Of a stretch of DNA of 64,000 nucleotides, positions 21,801-30,880 are shown piece by piece. The notes below the pieces were generated by a model that saw only the letters and a program-made list of their open reading frames with translations, searched no databases and had not been told where the DNA came from. Positions within the stretch are counted from its first letter, which is position 1. Every line of letters begins with the position of its first letter. The position numbers and the translations under genes were made by a program. Origin of the DNA: Erodium maritimum. Taxonomy: Eukaryota > Streptophyta > Magnoliopsida > Geraniales > Geraniaceae. The stretch is taken from contig OY997588.1 in assembly GCA_963921825.1 (NCBI GenBank), forward strand, positions 157,667,618 to 157,731,617, read 5' to 3'.

Positions 21801-22369
21801 CTACAATGGAACCTGCTTTTTGCAGCCTTATATGTGTAATACCCATAAACCGAACCATTCTCATGCTGCCCTTGATGTTTCAAATCCATGCCACCTTTCC
21901 TACAACTTCCAGAGCCTGTATTGCGATAAACAATATTATTCTCTGAGCACCGTTCACTAAACACAGCTTTAGAAGCCAAATCAGCCATAGGTTTCTTCAG
22001 CAACTCACCGGAGTCAGATATAGCGCGATCAACATGATAACCGCAAATCTGAAACGAAGGGCCCGACACAGATGGTATGGAAAGCGTGCGAGAGAGTGCT
22101 CCAACAATAGAAAAGTTCTTCCTTCGATGAACAGACTGTGAATCTGACCTAGCAGCCGAAACAGAACCAGTCCGTGAGACTACATGTTGTAGTTCTGTAA
22201 GGGATGGTAATGGTATCGAGTGGAACAACCTGGAGTTCCCATACCATATCTTCCCTTGTCCTATTAGAACTAACAACGAGTCATGTAACAAGCCTTCCTG
22301 TCCCGCAATGGGACTCTGGGCTCTTCCCCTGACTGCATTTTTCAGTGTTGAGAAATAGTTTGGCGGCAT
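18861..22369 (-). CDS. Protein phosphatase 2C, PPTC7 / plant PP2C55-like
   Basis: Four exons join without frame error: 22369-21675, 21177-20856, 19895-19746, 19190-18861, giving 498 residues. Metal-dependent Ser/Thr phosphatase domain in roughly the last 260 residues: GGEDAHF and VADGVGGWADLGVDAGEYS in exon 2, GDSGFMVVRDG in exon 3, GTDGLFDNLYNNEI and KLDDITVVVSYV in exon 4. DGVGGW and the downstream DG and DD carry the metal-binding aspartates of the family. The domain is the compact PPTC7/SpoIIE-like type rather than the ABA co-receptor type. The first 231 residues are Ser-rich and poorly conserved; plant homologues have a similar organellar-targeting extension, but targeting here is inferred. 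Donor GTATGT ends exon 1. All three coding introns contain foldback elements. Confidence 0.94.
19347..19718. mobile_element. Foldback element, family C, in PP2C intron 3
   Basis: It contains tgtaacttgtagccctcttt near the left end and its complement (agagggctacaagttgc) near the right, ending gcaattatccc. The left terminus is degenerate (tgaataattg) and no clean 9-bp duplication is visible, so this copy may be older than the others. Confidence 0.7.
19984..20265. mobile_element. Stowaway-type MITE with a duplicated left end
   Basis: The right end cttatttcagggcggaggga is the inverted form of the Stowaway consensus (CTCCCTCCGTCCC). Two left ends are present in direct order, ctcctgttccaaaataagtg at 19984 and ctccctttgtccccaaataa at 20043, both followed by ccatttgactatt or acatttgactatt. 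Lies in the PP2C intron between exons 2 and 3. Confidence 0.75.
20392..20765. mobile_element. Foldback element, family C (Mutator-like MITE), in PP2C intron 2
   Basis: Starts gggatagttgcaaaaaatga and ends gtaattatccc. A perfect 9-bp target duplication, taattataa, lies at 20383-20391 and 20766-20774. The arms carry the family's cttgtcttcttgttgcac phrase and its complement. It is only about 90 bases from the exon 2 donor. Confidence 0.87.
21263..21549. mobile_element. Foldback element in PP2C intron 1
   Basis: The left arm (gggaaaatctcactcagcta, cccctaagtttaaaaa) returns inverted at the right (taggggtagttgagtgagat, tgtccc). The flanks gtttttcta and ttcttttta match at 6 of 9 positions only, so the target duplication is doubtful. 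Sequence-distinct from families A-D but with the same GGG...CCC ends. Confidence 0.72.
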
Positions 22370-23130
22370 TTTACCCTCTTATGCGAAAAGGATAAGCTTG
22401 AAACCCTCTTTTAAAAAGAACGATACTGTCATTACTATGCACAAAAGTCCATCTCATAACTCTGTTCTCACATTACTTACAACCCCACCTCTCAATACTT
22501 TAACGAGAAAGTAGCAACCTGGAAACAAAATCATAGATGGTCACAATAATAAGCCAAAAGACATTAAGGGTTTAAACACAACACCAACAAGGGTTTTTGT
22601 TTATTAATTAACTTCAAAACTAGAGGATTCATGAATAACCATCCAATTAATTCAAAATTCCCAAAACAATCATCAGCTCATGATCCAATACATTCAAAAT
22701 TCCCCCACAAATCATTCTCAAGGATTTATACAGAACACCTACAAAGATTTTGCTTATTAATTAACTTCAATAGCATAAAATTCATGAGTACATACCCAAT
22801 TACTCCAAAATTCCTAAACATAAAATCGATTCAACGACTCATGTTTCAAATTCATTCAAAATTCAACCGAAGCGGGAATCAACGAACAAAACCCATTCCA
22901 AAACAACCCTAAAGCTCCGAATCGAAACGTTAATTTCATCAAAAACACCAAATACGATCTAAACAGTCCAGAACATACCGATTCACCGATCGAACCGACA
23001 GAGCTCAAAGCTCCGGATAAAGGTATCAAAATATGAGCGTCTCTGTCTCTATCTCTATCTCTATCTGTAGCGAACTCTCCGAGCTTCTAGCGACCATTCA
23101 TGGCGGTTAAAATTGCAGGTCGAATCAATC
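22370..23130 (-). promoter_or_regulatory. PP2C 5' untranslated exons, leader intron and microsatellite
   Basis: On the minus strand a leader exon appears to end at a GTATGT donor near 22979, and a second leader exon begins after tttccag near 22519 and runs to the start codon. The first leader exon holds an (AGAGAT)n-type microsatellite at about 23038-23068. The intron holds two loosely repeated segments around 22622 and 22740 (ttaattaacttcaa, attcaaaattcc). Confidence 0.55.
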
Positions 23131-23139
23131 AATATCTGG

Positions 23140-24240
23140 CGAATATAAACCCTAAAATAATTTGGGGGCGAACTGCGAAACGACAGCTAAGGTCAACTTA
23201 AAGAACGTTGGGCACTGCCCCTGGCGTGTTATTTACGGTACTTGTCTCAATGATATTTGAACTGTATAAGGGTGTTTCTGTAATTTCAATACAGTTCATT
23301 TTAGTGCCCTCAAATAGTCAGATTCCGCACTTAACAAGTATATGTTTTTTTTTGAGTAAAGAGTATGGTTCATTCATCAGTTAACGTTAATATAAACGAA
23401 AATATATTTAAGATAAAGTCGAGGCTCGACAGCGGAAGGCGTAGGCTCGACAAGGCGGGTGGAGACGCGGGCGAGGGGGCCTCGGGATGCGGGGGAGGCG
23501 AGAGCTCGGACGGAGGTCTGGACGACGGCGGGGGCTCGGATGACGAGCGACGACAGGACAGGCTAGGGCGAGGCGGAAGTCGGGACTGGAGGGAGGTGAA
23601 GGATGGGCGAGCATCCTATGAGAATTGGTTCAAACGAGATCGAAGAAGAAGACGAAAAAAAGAGAGAATAAGGCAAGACAGTAAGAGGGGGAGGAGGACC
23701 GACGACCCCTAGAAAAAAAGAGGTTGCCGATGGAAAGGGGAGGAAAACAGGGGCGGCTTGAGAAAAAAAAAATTAACTAATATATGTTCAAATTCGAATA
23801 ATTACAACATACAAATAATTATTAATTATCCAATTATGAATCGGTTAAATATGTTGATAGATTTTTTATCCATTTGATCGGTTCTAAGATTAAGACATTG
23901 GAGTCTTCTAAAGGTACTTATTGTTTGTCGGTAAATCATCGGTCGGCCGTAGATTTTAACCGAATAAGTCGATAGAGAGAGATATGTACCGTCGAAAGCA
24001 TGACGTTAGAAAGGAACATCGCAGATGAAAGTTGAGGACGATTGTCGTGGAGGGAAATCGATAATCGATCGCCATAGACGGAAGCAAACGTTGATGAAGG
24101 GAAGAAGAGGCGCGACGCATGAAGAAGAATAAGGAGGCGTGCGATGTAGGGTCAAGGTTAAAAAGACGGTGTCAGGGCTCGGGAAGTCGTTGTGACCGTC
24201 AATGAAGGTCGGTCAATGGACCAAAATGTGTCACATGTGT
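23140..24240. other. Intergenic; GC-rich low-complexity patch
   Basis: A purine-rich, Gly/Arg/Asp-coding patch at 23365-23712 is open for 115 codons, but its translation is low-complexity and lacks a domain. The rest is AT-rich. Nothing supports a gene. Confidence 0.55.
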
Positions 24241-24243
24241 AGT

Positions 24244-24610
24244 TGACAACTAGGTCCGGTTTTACCCATTACTCGATATATCTTAACTCAATAATCGAAC
24301 AAAATCATATCCTGTCTTCCAAACCCGACTTTGTCATCGGTATCCATGCAATCTGACATTGTTGGTATTAAGAACGATGGGTTTCGATCCAGATACCTTT
24401 TTGTATCAACCATAATTATAACGTTGGTAACTAGGTCATTTTTTACTGATTACCTGGTATATCTTAAACTCAATAATCGAACGACCCAATAAATGAACAT
24501 AACCGGATCCTTTCTTCAACACCCGTCATTGGTATCCATGGAATCTAACATAGTCGGTGTGAATACCGATTGATCCTGATTCCATGACCTTTTTGATCAA
24601 CCCTAATCAT
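24244..24610 (+). repeat. Tandem direct duplication of about 185 bases
   Basis: The blocks at 24244-24425 and 24428-24610 share, in order, aactaggtc, tatatcttaa, ctcaataatcgaac, atcctttcttc/atcctgtcttcc, ttggtatccatg, aatctaacat and accttttt...atcaacc. Divergence is substantial, so the duplication is old. Confidence 0.7.
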
Positions 24611-24689
24611 AACTTTTATAGAATTAATCAAATTGTGTAATTTTGAACATGTGTAAAACATAATATCACGCCTATACTCACATTTCACT

Positions 24690-25300
24690 TATTTGCGGAT
24701 GCATTACAATCACAAGACAACATGGGTAGTGTGAAACATTATATTACAAGGAAGATATGCAATTACAAAAAAAACACACACACATAAGTTTTACACACAT
24801 TAATACACAAAACACATTAAATACTCAAAAAAAAAATTGATCAACGAAAAATACGATTTTTATTCAACCTGAACACAATTCAAAAGAATTACATAAAGGG
24901 AAGAAGGGGGGAGAAGAGACGAGAGGAGGAAGAGCTAACAGGAAAAAAGCTAAAACTCAAGGAGGTTCGAACAAACTGAGGGCAGCATTATCCCCGAGCG
25001 GACAAGAGAAACCCAGAGATTTGCAAACATCCCACAATCTCTTAGCTTCCGACTTTTTCCGGAGGGAACGAGACGGGCTAATTCGTTTGAGGGGGACGAC
25101 CGATTTACGGAGACCAAGCTTTTTACGCTTTTTCCGGCGAGCGCCCCGGTGGGGGGGAGGGGACCAGTTGAGACGGGGATTTGAGTAGTCATAATCATCA
25201 TTGGAGCATGAACATAAGTAGGGGCAACCACAAACGAGTAACGCCGAACGATCATAGCTATAACAACTTTTGCCTCTATCATAGCTACCGTTGCACTTGA
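24690..25300 (-). pseudogene. P450 relic of the CYP721/734-like array, interrupted
   Basis: On the minus strand, about 25300-25180 encodes [17 protein letters not shown] and APTYVHAP, the last exon of the neighbouring P450s just after the heme loop. The part at 24690-24830 resembles the 3' flank of the complete copies (acaagacaacat, gtagtgtgaaacat, acacattaatacacaaaaca). Between them about 340 foreign bases replace the end of the coding region. All upstream exons and the heme cysteine are lost. Confidence 0.82.
24835..25175 (-). mobile_element. Insert in the P450 relic, possibly a LINE fragment
   Basis: The minus strand encodes RRKKRKKLG...RLWDVCKSLGFSC...LFEPP and stop, unrelated to P450. 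A basic stretch followed by a W-x-x-x-K-S-L-G segment resembles the linker before the endonuclease of plant non-LTR elements; this is a remembered resemblance. No poly(A) or duplication could be fixed with certainty. Confidence 0.4.
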
Positions 25301-25309
25301 GCTGGACGT

Positions 25310-25840
25310 TCTACATTCGTGGATAGCATACGTGCAGTGATAATCAAATACAAGCGATATAAAATCCAAATAATTTGAACTTCAACCTATTCATGTAATC
25401 AAAATAGCTAAACAACTTCAATCAAAGAAGCAATGTAATAACGGAATTACCAGACAAGACATAGACGGACTATGTTGTTTTTAGATCAGCGAAGGCATAT
25501 TTAAATTCCGGCTCTTTGAAATAAAGAACACGGAGATGAGAGTACAAACTAAGAACGTTCTATCTTGAAACCTCATGAAACCTGAACCCAACAAAGGGTG
25601 ATGAAGATTACAACCACAGAAACAATGAAACGAACCAGAACCACAGAAGCGGACTTCAAAAACAAAGACAACCAAAAGAAACCTTACAACCAAGGGTTTA
25701 AAACCCGAATTTCTCTACCATGAAATATTAACGGTGAAGGTCTTAGAACCTGAATTTCACAAACATGAAACACAAACAGATTTAATAGCGCCCAACTTCC
25801 CAGAGCGCCACAACCCTTACCTGTACCGGAAACATTGTGA
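25310..25840. other. Intergenic downstream of the CNL gene
   Basis: It holds imperfect repeats of aacctgaa...catgaaac phrases (about 25567, 25690, 25748). A 70-codon minus-strand frame is not credible as a gene. Confidence 0.5.
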
Positions 25841-25845
25841 TGCTC

Positions 25846-28584
25846 TTACGTGATAATTTCAAGAACAACTGCATTACGTTTTCGGCATTGGTTCGCAAAT
25901 AGGTTACCTCCTTTGAAAACTCTGTTGTTTTCAGTAAACTCAGGAGTGAAAGCATCCTTGGTTGCTTGGCTATCCCATTCCAGTCCATCCCACCACTCTT
26001 TCTCTCCTATAAACACGAATTGAGGAAGCGTTGTGTTTGCAGTGTCGGAGTCCAACGGGAGCTTTATCAGACCCTTACATCCTCTAACAATCATCATATT
26101 AAGGGAAGGAAACGGCAGTGCACTTTGCGGGCAAATGCTCCTCAGCTTCGGTAACTCAAACAAATAAAGAGATGTGAGACACGAAAATAGTGGTATGCCC
26201 TCATTTGTGTCTCGGCCGCTCCCTGTTTCTTCTCCGATCAACTCTTCCATTGAATCACACGAGTCCAGTTTAAGAATGGAGAGGCTTGGAACATATACGA
26301 GTGAGTTCAAATTTCGTATCCTGTTACATCCGTTGATTGTAACCTCGCTTATATTGCTGTAAAAGGTTGATCTCCCAAATTTTATCACCTGCATATCACA
26401 GTGTTCCACTTCAAGCTTCTCTAAATTCTTGGTTATTCCCAAGTCGAGCACAGCTGGTAAAGAATCCTCGGTTGCCAAACTCAGTTGGCCAATGCAACTT
26501 CGTAGCTTGGGGGAGTCCGATAGTTTTTGTATCCCTGCAGCGGAGGTTAACACAAGACGAAGATGCATGATGTGTTCCAGCCCCTCCAACTCTTCTAACA
26601 TCCCTTTTTCCATTGACGTGCGATCGTGTTCCAACTGCATTGCTGTAAGAGACAGAAATGATGTTTTCTCTTGCTCAAGCGTTCGCAACAATCTCAGACT
26701 TGATATGACCGTTTTTGGGATAACTGTTTCCATAGCAACGATAAAAAATCTCAACTTCTTCAGCTGCTCAATCTCCATCGGTAACCTGATCACACCCGTC
26801 TTCATTATGTTAAGGTATTCCAAGCTAGTCAAACCACTGATCTCTCTTGGTAAGCTCCTTAATAGCCGATTACAGGACAGGTCAAGAACTTTCAAGACCT
26901 TCATAGAGTGAATTATTTCGCCAGGCAGTTCTTCCAACTCAGTATCTCGAATAATCAGAGTGACGAGATTGGAACTAAATGATAACCACGCCAAAGATTC
27001 CACGGTAGTACCAAGTCCCCACAGTGACGCTTTTTCTATGTTACTCCCACATTCTGCCATTGCATTACGTTTGACATCGGTGACATCAGTTAGAACATCT
27101 ACACAAATCTTGTTCCTCTTCTCTCCGCGTTCGCAAGCCAGCCATAAAGACATGTCCCGGATCATGTCATGCATCCTAACAGACACTTCATTGTCACCAG
27201 CCACCAACAACCCTGCTTGTACCAAACTTTTCATAATTTGTCGTCCTTGCACGAGAGCATCGTGCATGCTATCACATGCGTCTATTAATCTTTCAGCAAT
27301 CCAAAGCTTAATCACGTCTTTTTTTGAAATGTTATGGTCCTCCGGATAAAGGGAGCAATATTCAAAACATTTTTGGAGTGTTAGAGTAGGCAGTCTGTCA
27401 TAGCTAAATATCAATTTAGGAAACACCTCACCTTTTACCTCCACCATATCTGACGGATATTTCTCGAGCATCGTTTTCGCATCCTTCCAATCTTGAGCAT
27501 CTGTACTACCTATCATGGATCGGCCGATTACAGTTAGGGCAAGAGGCAGACCTTTACACTCTCTAGCAACATCTTGGACGAGTCCCATTAACTCTGGATG
27601 ACATTTCAACATCTCTTCTCCTACGATGGAGCGGAACAAATTGAAGGCTTGATTTGGCGGCAAACAATTGACATCAATCTTCTGAGCTTTCATGGAGTTA
27701 CATACTTGTTGAGACCGAGTAGTAAACACAACTTTGGACATGTTACCCTTGTTAGGTTGAGGAATCCCTACCTTTGAGAGGTCAAGTCTATCCCACATGT
27801 CGTCTAGCAGCACCACAAACTTCTTTTCTCCGAGTTTTTCAGATATAAGAATAGCTCTTTCCCCCACGCTTTTATCGTCCCATAAGCGATTTGGGATGTT
27901 TAACCTACTCTTGAAGGAAGTCTGGATATTTCCCAAATTTACAGGTTGCGATACCAACGCCCATATGACAATGTCATATTCATCGATGGCTTCCAAGAAC
28001 TTGTTGTTGAGTTGCATCAAGAGTGTAGTCTTTCCCACTCCCCCCATTCCCACCAAACCAATAATTGTAGCGTCTTTGCTTTGAACACGTCGCCATACCT
28101 CTTCAAGCTTTGATTCAAATCCCACCACAACATCGTCCATACACTGCTCAACCACCGGAGGTGGTGCCAACTCACGAGCAACAACATCAAATTTCCCTTC
28201 CTCCATCAGGCTTTTGACCTGAGGAATCATCTCCGCCACCTCCTTCCCGAGCTTGTAGCTGGACTTGCAGTTCTTCGGGCAGCAACTACCTAGACATCGT
28301 TTTTCAAGTTCTTGGGTAACCTTGGGCAGAATCTCGTCCACTTTTTCCTCCACAGCTTTCACCCTTTCCAACCAGTCATTTACTTCGTTTGTTCGCTTCA
28401 TGCGGTTTTGCTCAGCTTCCTTGACTCTGTTGCTCACATCGTCCCTTCTGCACTTCAGTTTACCGATTCCAATCACCAGAGACCTGTGGTTGTCTTCCAG
28501 ATCGCGAATGTAAGCAGCTTGCTTGGCAGCGCTGTCGGCTGAGCGTTCCAATAAGCAAGGCAGAATGCTCAACAAACACTCCAT
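25846..28584 (-). CDS. CC-NBS-LRR (CNL) disease resistance protein, RPS5/RPS2-like clade
   Basis: A 912-residue, uninterrupted single exon. Intracellular immune receptor of the nucleotide-binding leucine-rich repeat class, which detects pathogen effector activity. Residues about 20-90 form a charged coiled coil, followed by a Cys-rich SCCPKNCKSSY segment typical of the RPS5 clade. The NB-ARC has GMGGVGKTT (179-187), KFVVLLDDMWD (255-265), KVVFTTRS (284-291), GLPLAL (345-350), CFEYCSLYPED (406-416) and MHD (471-473). Leucine-rich repeats run from about 540 to 870 (for example LKVLDLSCNRLLRSLP). All key residues for nucleotide exchange are present, so it looks functional. No integrated extra domain is seen. 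It interrupts the P450 array. The effector recognised cannot be inferred. Confidence 0.97.
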   Translation of the reverse strand: MECLLSILPCLLERSADSAAKQAAYIRDLEDNHRSLVIGIGKLKCRRDDVSNRVKEAEQNRMKRTNEVNDWLERVKAVEEKVDEILPKVTQELEKRCLGSCCPKNCKSSYKLGKEVAEMIPQVKSLMEEGKFDVVARELAPPPVVEQCMDDVVVGFESKLEEVWRRVQSKDATIIGLVGMGGVGKTTLLMQLNNKFLEAIDEYDIVIWALVSQPVNLGNIQTSFKSRLNIPNRLWDDKSVGERAILISEKLGEKKFVVLLDDMWDRLDLSKVGIPQPNKGNMSKVVFTTRSQQVCNSMKAQKIDVNCLPPNQAFNLFRSIVGEEMLKCHPELMGLVQDVARECKGLPLALTVIGRSMIGSTDAQDWKDAKTMLEKYPSDMVEVKGEVFPKLIFSYDRLPTLTLQKCFEYCSLYPEDHNISKKDVIKLWIAERLIDACDSMHDALVQGRQIMKSLVQAGLLVAGDNEVSVRMHDMIRDMSLWLACERGEKRNKICVDVLTDVTDVKRNAMAECGSNIEKASLWGLGTTVESLAWLSFSSNLVTLIIRDTELEELPGEIIHSMKVLKVLDLSCNRLLRSLPREISGLTSLEYLNIMKTGVIRLPMEIEQLKKLRFFIVAMETVIPKTVISSLRLLRTLEQEKTSFLSLTAMQLEHDRTSMEKGMLEELEGLEHIMHLRLVLTSAAGIQKLSDSPKLRSCIGQLSLATEDSLPAVLDLGITKNLEKLEVEHCDMQVIKFGRSTFYSNISEVTINGCNRIRNLNSLVYVPSLSILKLDSCDSMEELIGEETGSGRDTNEGIPLFSCLTSLYLFELPKLRSICPQSALPFPSLNMMIVRGCKGLIKLPLDSDTANTTLPQFVFIGEKEWWDGLEWDSQATKDAFTPEFTENNRVFKGGNLFANQCRKRNAVVLEIIT

Positions 28585-28824
28585 GAAGCTATGAGATTAA
28601 CCAAAAGAAATGATGTGATTTAGAATCAAACCAAATCAAAATTATTATAATACACACGACATCAGTTCAGAAACTAGATCTTCTCAAACTCAGCAAGAGA
28701 TAATGCTCTTCTTCAACAATTCAACACAATACCATATAAAGCAAGAGTACAAACTATTATTCACTATGACCATACAGAACAAGCTAATGTTTTTTTTTCT
28801 TTTTTTTGATAAATGATGGATTTA

Positions 28825-29402
28825 TTAATCTTTTCACCCCAAGACACGAGAAAAAAGAGAGGACTGCCCAAAAATCAATCCCAAATAACCTGCAAAAAGA
28901 CTCAATCTCCTACAAAGACGAGAAAACAACGTGGAAAAGAAACATCAGCCTAATACAAAAAGACTACAAAAAGAGAATTGAAGCTTCACGATGAGTCCGC
29001 AACCTCTGTCAGCATAGTCTTGTAGTGACAAAACGTCTCTAAACCTCATTTCTTCGCTGAGCTTTTAGAATCGCACTATCACTCGTACCAAGTGAACGAG
29101 TTGAACAAGCTAATAATTATCCTTTAAATCTTTTCACTCCAAGACGGGAAAAAGACCCAAATAACCTGCAAAGAGACTCAATCTCCTATAAAGACGAGAA
29201 AACAACGAAGAAAGAAACATCAGCTTAATACAAAAGACTACAAAAAGAGAACTGAAGCTTCACGATGAGTCCGCAGTCTCTGTCAGCATAGTCCCTGTAA
29301 TGACAAAATGTCTCCAAACCTCATTCGTACGCTGAGTCTCTAGAATCGTACTATCACTCATACCAACTGAACGAGTTGAACAAACTAATAATTATCCTTT
29401 AA
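28825..29402. repeat. Tandem duplication of about 280 bases upstream of the CNL gene
   Basis: The segment starting near 28834 (ttttcaccccaagac) recurs near 29130 (ttttcactccaagac). The shared order is aaataacctgcaaa, gactcaatctcct, gaagcttcacgatgagtccg, cactatcactc and gaacgagttgaaca...taataattatccttt. The copies differ by small gaps and substitutions. It may be part of the leader intron of the CNL transcript. Confidence 0.8.
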
Positions 29403-29546
29403 CAATATGGATTCATTGACCAGTAGGTAACAAAAACTAGAACATCTGAGATCTAAAAAATACTCAAACATTAATCTCTCTTGCTATACACACAACAGTG
29501 GAATTCATGGGTAAGAGGGTTTCTGAACAAGGAATTGAAGAGTTAC

Positions 29547-29730
29547 CTTATATCCAAGTTTGACGAAATTGAGTATCAATTCCGTGAACAAGTAGTGACT
29601 GATTGATATTTGAATCCCGGTAGATCTGAGAAGCCGAAAATGAAATCGTACCCAGAATTGAAGCAGATGAAATGAGTTGGATAAGAGCAACCACAAGCAA
29701 CAAGACAAAAAGGGAAAGTTCAAAAGGGCA
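29547..29730 (-). promoter_or_regulatory. Possible CNL leader exon
   Basis: On the minus strand a CT-rich stretch ends AAG|GTAACT (last exon base 29547), a good donor about 960 bases upstream of the CNL start. An untranslated first exon is common in this gene class, but no acceptor was established. Speculative. Confidence 0.3.
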
Positions 29731-29895
29731 TTATTGGTAAAGCAGATTTCAAAAGTGACCCATTTTGGATGTATTTTTTATCAGCTAAAAAACATCATTA
29801 ATTGAGTAGCCAATTTTTTTTTTTGAAATGAGTAATGTTGAAATGTTATGATGTTTGATCGGTAACTAACAGTGCATACTAAAAGTGCAACAAAA

Positions 29896-30569
29896 GTTTA
29901 GGGATGGCAACGGGTCGGGTTTAGGGTAGGGACCCTTCGCTCCCTCCCCATCCCATTCCTGTCTCATCCCCGAGTTGACCCTGCTTTGGTTTTGTCCCGA
30001 CGGGTTCGGGGATTCTCCGACCCTTTGAATTTATTTTTTCTAAACGAAAATATTGAAAAAAAATTGACTATCAAGAATGGTCCAAAAATTTGGACTTCAA
30101 ACAATTAATTTACTAGAAAGTAATATTTAAGTTGAAAATGTAATATATGGTGTCATTTTACATAGAGAATTGGAGCATCTGAGTATATCTTACCGATGTG
30201 GGAATTTGAATGTTATCTGAAATGTTATGGTAATTATTTTTATTAATTGTACTAAAATAGACAATAGACACAAATTCATCTTAGTTGGGTTGGTAGAGGG
30301 GCCTTGTAGCTCTCGAGAGATCGAACTCGAGTTTGAGTCACGTGTATGACAGTTTTATATCAGTAGAGTAGGTAAATCACATGTTCTACTAATACAAACC
30401 AAGATGTCATGTGTTCAAATTTCCTCATTAACATTTTATTAACAATAATATGTGGGTTGGTATCGGGGAGGGGCCCCGCCCCGGTAGTGAAAATCCCTAC
30501 CCCGAACCGGCCTCGATCGGATCGGGTGGAGATCCCCGTCGTGGTCGGGTTAATTTTCCATCCCTAAAC
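29896..30569. mobile_element. Non-autonomous DNA transposon with GTTTAGGGATGG ends
   Basis: gtttagggatgg at the left is exactly inverted at the right (ccatccctaaac), a 12-bp terminal repeat. The subterminal regions are G/C-rich (acgggtcgggt; cgggtggagatccccg). Such ends recall hAT-type elements of plants. No convincing target duplication was found and there is no coding capacity. Confidence 0.65.
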
Positions 30570-30880
30570 AAAACGTGCACACTAAATTAAAAGTATGTAC
30601 AATTATTATCCAGGTCAACAACATCATGCACCACTTAGGAGGCAGTTGATTCGAGCCCATGATATTTTCAGTAAAATACATGTCATTTTCTTGAAAATTA
30701 ACTCGAAGGCACTAACAAGAGTTGAAAATTAAAAAAATGTCACTAACAGGATTTTTGAAAGAAAAAAATGTCGCGTATAATACGGACATGAAAAAAAAAG
30801 TCAAATATATCGATCGAAAATAAGGTTTTCCCTACAATAATCATAATTACACACATTGATGCACATAACACACCAAAACC

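Noticed and set aside
23365-23712. 115-codon open frame rich in Gly, Asp and Arg
   Set aside because: Low-complexity translation, no domain, no splice or promoter context, within repeat-like sequence.
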